Assembly (NCBI GenBank): GCA_026626905.1
Contig: JAPNUX010000003.1
Location: 62,001-126,000, forward strand
Reading direction: 5' to 3'
DNA length: 64,000 nt
DNA from: Desulfurococcus sp.
Lineage (GTDB): Archaea; Thermoproteota; Thermoprotei_A; Sulfolobales; Desulfurococcaceae
Part shown: positions 61,282-64,000 of the stretch, in pieces
Numbering within the stretch: position 1 is the first letter of the stretch
Layout: each line of letters starts with the position of its first letter
Notes under the pieces: model-generated
What the model was told of the DNA's origin: nothing
What the model saw: only the letters and a program-made list of their open reading frames with translations
Databases searched by the model: none
Program-made: the position numbers and the translations under genes

Positions 61282-63717
61282 ATGAGTAAAACGGCTGCTG
61301 GGGGAGAGAAACCTGTCTTTGATGAGATGAGTGTGGAGGATGCTGTAAGATACCTGCAGAGTAATCTAGAGAAGGGTTTAAGTAGGAGTGAGGTTGAAGC
61401 TAGATTAAAGAAGTATGGGTTTAACGAGGTACCTGAGAGAAAAGTAAACCCGTACGTGAGGTTTGCTAGGAAGTTTACTGGGCTTACAGCATGGATGCTT
61501 GAAGCTGTAATCATCCTTTCATTCCTTCTCCACAAGTATCTCGACATGTATATTGTGACAGCCCTACTCTTCGTTAACGGCTTCCTAGGCTTTATTCAGG
61601 AGGAGAAGGCTTCTAGAGCGCTAGAGGCTTTGAAGCAGAAGCTGAGGATTAATGCTAGGGTTCTAAGAGATGGTGTATGGCAGCTTGTCCCGGCTAGAGA
61701 GCTGGTTCCAGGGGATGTAGTAAGATTGAGAGCCGGGGACTTCGTGCCAGCTGACGTTAAAATTGTGGAGGGAAGTATTGAGGTAGACCAGTCTGCTCTA
61801 ACAGGGGAGTCGCTGCCTGTTTCCAAGGAGCACTCCAGCATAGTCTACTCTGGATCCATTGTTAGAAGCGGAGAGGCCACAGGGATCGTGGTGGCGACAG
61901 GCTTAAACACGTACTTTGGTAGAACCGTTGAGTTGGTCCAGATAGCAAGGCCTAAACTACACTCCGAGGAAGTTATCTCCCAGGTTGTTAAATGGCTTCT
62001 CGTAATGGTGGGGGTTGCTCTCGCCTCAGCACTATTGGTATCCTATCTGATCGGGTTAAACCTGCTTGATATAGCTCCTCTTGCACTAGTCCTTCTTGCA
62101 TCCTCTATACCAGTAGCACTCCCAGCTATGTTCACTATAAGCATGGCTCTCGGCTCAGTTGAACTCGTGAAGAAAGGGGTCTTAATAACAAGACTTAACG
62201 CTATTGATGATGCTGCAGCAATGGATACACTATGTGTTGATAAAACAGGCACTATCACAATGAACAAGCTTGAAGTCGCCGACATCCTCCCAATGGAGGG
62301 CTTTAAGAGAGAAGATGTCCTGCTCTACGGGGCACTAGCATCTCAGGAGGCTAACAACGACCCCATAGACCTAGCCTTCCTGAATGCAGCTAGAAGCAGT
62401 AATCTACCTCTAGGAGAATACATTCAGGAGTCATTCAAGCCCTTCGACCCGAAAACAAAGCATACAGAAGCTGTCGTCAAAGGGAAGGAAGGAGCTTTCA
62501 GAGCAGTGAAGGGAGCGATAAGTGCTGTAGCAGCACTAGCAGGAGTCGACGCGAAGATATTGTATGATAAGGCAGCCGGGTTCGCTGCGAAAGGCTATAG
62601 AACTCTCGCTGTAGCAGTGGGAGGAGTCAACGATCCATTAAAGATAGCAGGCCTCGTAGCACTACACGATCCACCTAGAAAGGATGCAGGGAAACTCATA
62701 GAAGAATTAAAGAACCTTGGTATCTCAGTGAAAATGGTTACAGGCGATGCTCTCCCCATAGCGAGAGAAGTTGCCAGCCGGGTTGGAATAGGGAGTAGAA
62801 TAGTGAATATAGCTGAGCTGAGAGAGCTACTCGAAAAGAACCCTGAGCAAGCCTCAAGGCTGGCAGAAGAGAGCGATGGATTCGCAGAGGTATACCCTGA
62901 AGACAAGTACACTATAGTTAAAAGCCTCCAGGCCAGAGGCCATATCGTCGGGATGACAGGGGATGGAGTAAACGATGCACCAGCACTCAAGCAGGCTGAA
63001 GTAGGGATAGCCGTCAGCACAGCAACTGATGTAGCTAAAGGTGCTGCAAGCGTTGTCTTAACATCCGAGGGATTAGTCAACATAGTTGACTTAGTGAAAG
63101 TAAGCCGTGTAATCCACCAGAGGATACTGACATGGATACTCAACAAGATAGTGAAGACATTCCAGATAGTGATATTCGTGGTAGTAGCCTTCCTAGTATT
63201 CAAGAAGTTCATTGTATCAGCATTCGACGTTATCCTCCTAATGTTCCTCGTAGACTTTGTAACCCTCTCGATCTCCACTGATAACGCTAGATGGTCTAGG
63301 AAGCCTGATGTATGGAATATGCGGAGGATAGTATTAGCCTCGGTGATACTAGGCGTGCTGGTAGTCGTAGAGTCACTAGTAGTACTCTACGTGGGGTTAA
63401 AGTACTTTGGGCTGGAAGCAGACTACAATGCTCTACGCACATACTCGTTCACAATACTATTCTACTTCGGCGTCTTCACAGTATTCGTGGTAAGGGAGAG
63501 AGGCCACTTCTGGGAGTCGAAGCCGAGTAAAACCATGTTCTACGCTATCCTTGCGGACACAGTTATCGTGGCAGCCATAGCTACAATAGGAATGCCTGGA
63601 GTAAAGCCTATACCTCCAGCATACACAGCCACTGTGATCACGCTGACACTATTCTTCTCACTCGTAGTCAACGATAACGTAAAGTACATGCTACTGAGAA
63701 GAGAAGGCGTGGAGTAG
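61282..63717 (+). CDS. Plasma-membrane H+-exporting P-type ATPase (P3A)
   Basis: About 811 residues. The phosphorylation site is D320 in CVDKTGTITMNK; LTGESLPVS is the actuator motif, and TGDGVNDAPALKQAEVGIAV the hinge motif. M4 has SSIPVALPAMFTISM. This matches plasma-membrane proton pumps, not Ca2+ or heavy-metal ATPases. The frame is open from 61144, but the ATG at 61282 (M47 of that frame, with GGTG 3 nt upstream) gives the family N-terminus; ATG 61249 is the alternative. TATA-like boxes at about 61088-61096 and 61129-61135. Confidence 0.92.
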   Translation: MSKTAAGGEKPVFDEMSVEDAVRYLQSNLEKGLSRSEVEARLKKYGFNEVPERKVNPYVRFARKFTGLTAWMLEAVIILSFLLHKYLDMYIVTALLFVNGFLGFIQEEKASRALEALKQKLRINARVLRDGVWQLVPARELVPGDVVRLRAGDFVPADVKIVEGSIEVDQSALTGESLPVSKEHSSIVYSGSIVRSGEATGIVVATGLNTYFGRTVELVQIARPKLHSEEVISQVVKWLLVMVGVALASALLVSYLIGLNLLDIAPLALVLLASSIPVALPAMFTISMALGSVELVKKGVLITRLNAIDDAAAMDTLCVDKTGTITMNKLEVADILPMEGFKREDVLLYGALASQEANNDPIDLAFLNAARSSNLPLGEYIQESFKPFDPKTKHTEAVVKGKEGAFRAVKGAISAVAALAGVDAKILYDKAAGFAAKGYRTLAVAVGGVNDPLKIAGLVALHDPPRKDAGKLIEELKNLGISVKMVTGDALPIAREVASRVGIGSRIVNIAELRELLEKNPEQASRLAEESDGFAEVYPEDKYTIVKSLQARGHIVGMTGDGVNDAPALKQAEVGIAVSTATDVAKGAASVVLTSEGLVNIVDLVKVSRVIHQRILTWILNKIVKTFQIVIFVVVAFLVFKKFIVSAFDVILLMFLVDFVTLSISTDNARWSRKPDVWNMRRIVLASVILGVLVVVESLVVLYVGLKYFGLEADYNALRTYSFTILFYFGVFTVFVVRERGHFWESKPSKTMFYAILADTVIVAAIATIGMPGVKPIPPAYTATVITLTLFFSLVVNDNVKYMLLRREGVE

Positions 63718-64000
63718 CCTCAGCTAGCATTGATTACAGGCAGCCAAGCACATATGGAAACCATTTTAAACCTAGCTCTTCAACCTACACTAGCTTAATC
63801 ACCAGTGAAACTGAGGAGAAGAATAGTGTAGAACATCCATGGAAAGAGTAGTCGTCAAGTTCCTGGAATAGCTAGCGGTAAGCTGGAAGAAAAGAATTAG
63901 AGGAATACTACTCCGGGAGTACTCTCTGTGATGTCAGGCTAGTAGAGGAAGCCATACCTCCTTATATATATAGTTTTTACGAACTGTGCTAAGGCTAGGT
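63718..64000. other. Intergenic end of window
   Basis: No convincing gene in the last 283 bp. A TATA-like TTATATATATAG (about 63960-63971) near the right edge could serve a gene beginning just outside on the plus strand. Confidence 0.4.

Noticed and set aside
63840-63870. Short frame MERVVVKFLE resembling an antitoxin start
   Set aside because: Ends after ten codons and nothing coherent follows.

Overview
The window is 64 kb of a hyperthermophilic crenarchaeon, most likely of the order Desulfurococcales. Evidence for this is a thermosome, RNA polymerase subunit K, aRF1, an ESCRT-III/CdvB homologue, L40e, diphthine synthase, isopentenyl phosphate kinase, geranylgeranyl reductase, a tRNA-Val with a short anticodon-loop intron, archaeal TATA boxes of the TTTAAA/TTTATA type, and many genes starting with GTG or TTG behind a GGTGG Shine-Dalgarno motif. 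There are no rRNA genes and no recognisable cas genes.

Layout. 0-36 kb is dense housekeeping sequence: thermosome, rpoK, site-2 protease, topoisomerase IA, signal peptidase and enolase; isopentenyl phosphate kinase, a membrane glycosyltransferase and dphB; a BtuFCD-type importer; a group of surface or membrane proteins containing one nonsense-broken gene and one decayed paralogue; glutamate dehydrogenase; a polyprenyl synthase; hexulose-phosphate synthase; trpS; AdoMet decarboxylase with geranylgeranyl reductase; CBS, Mut7-C, AMMECR1 and NAD synthase genes; an AIR-synthase-like protein; a CdvB-type ESCRT-III protein; and a GlmS whose glutaminase nucleophile is missing. At 36.2 kb a tRNA-Val borders about 2.5 kb of decayed mobile DNA. 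38.8-42.6 kb is again housekeeping: aRF1, L40e, endonuclease V, tRNA-Arg. 42.6-50.5 kb is an accessory defence-type region with a DNA methylase, a 1111-residue restriction-modification enzyme, an EVE-domain protein and pseudogenes. 50.7-54.5 kb is a thiamine-precursor operon. The rest holds a MoaD-like protein with a broken tungsten aldehyde oxidoreductase, an Fe-alcohol dehydrogenase, glycerate 2-kinase, a HEPN/MNT pair and a plasma-membrane H+-ATPase.

Two things stand out. (1) The class-1 release factor gene (38848-39976, minus strand) has no usable start codon in its own frame. A start with a strong Shine-Dalgarno motif lies in the preceding frame and is followed after three codons by CTT TAG C. 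A +1 slip there enters the aRF1 frame exactly. This parallels the autoregulatory CUU-UGA-C frameshift of bacterial RF2 and would be a convergent archaeal release-factor control circuit, unless it is an indel or assembly error. (2) Three separate single-spacer CRISPR arrays (two 24-nt repeats, one spacer) each carry the same roughly 150-bp leader, at 21.2, 42.7 and 60.7 kb. A fourth leader fragment lies at 48.3 kb. Two of the three sit directly beside defence-type genes.

Caution: several genes here carry single-base frameshifts (aldehyde oxidoreductase has three), so decay and sequencing error both have to be kept in mind when reading the frameshift claims.
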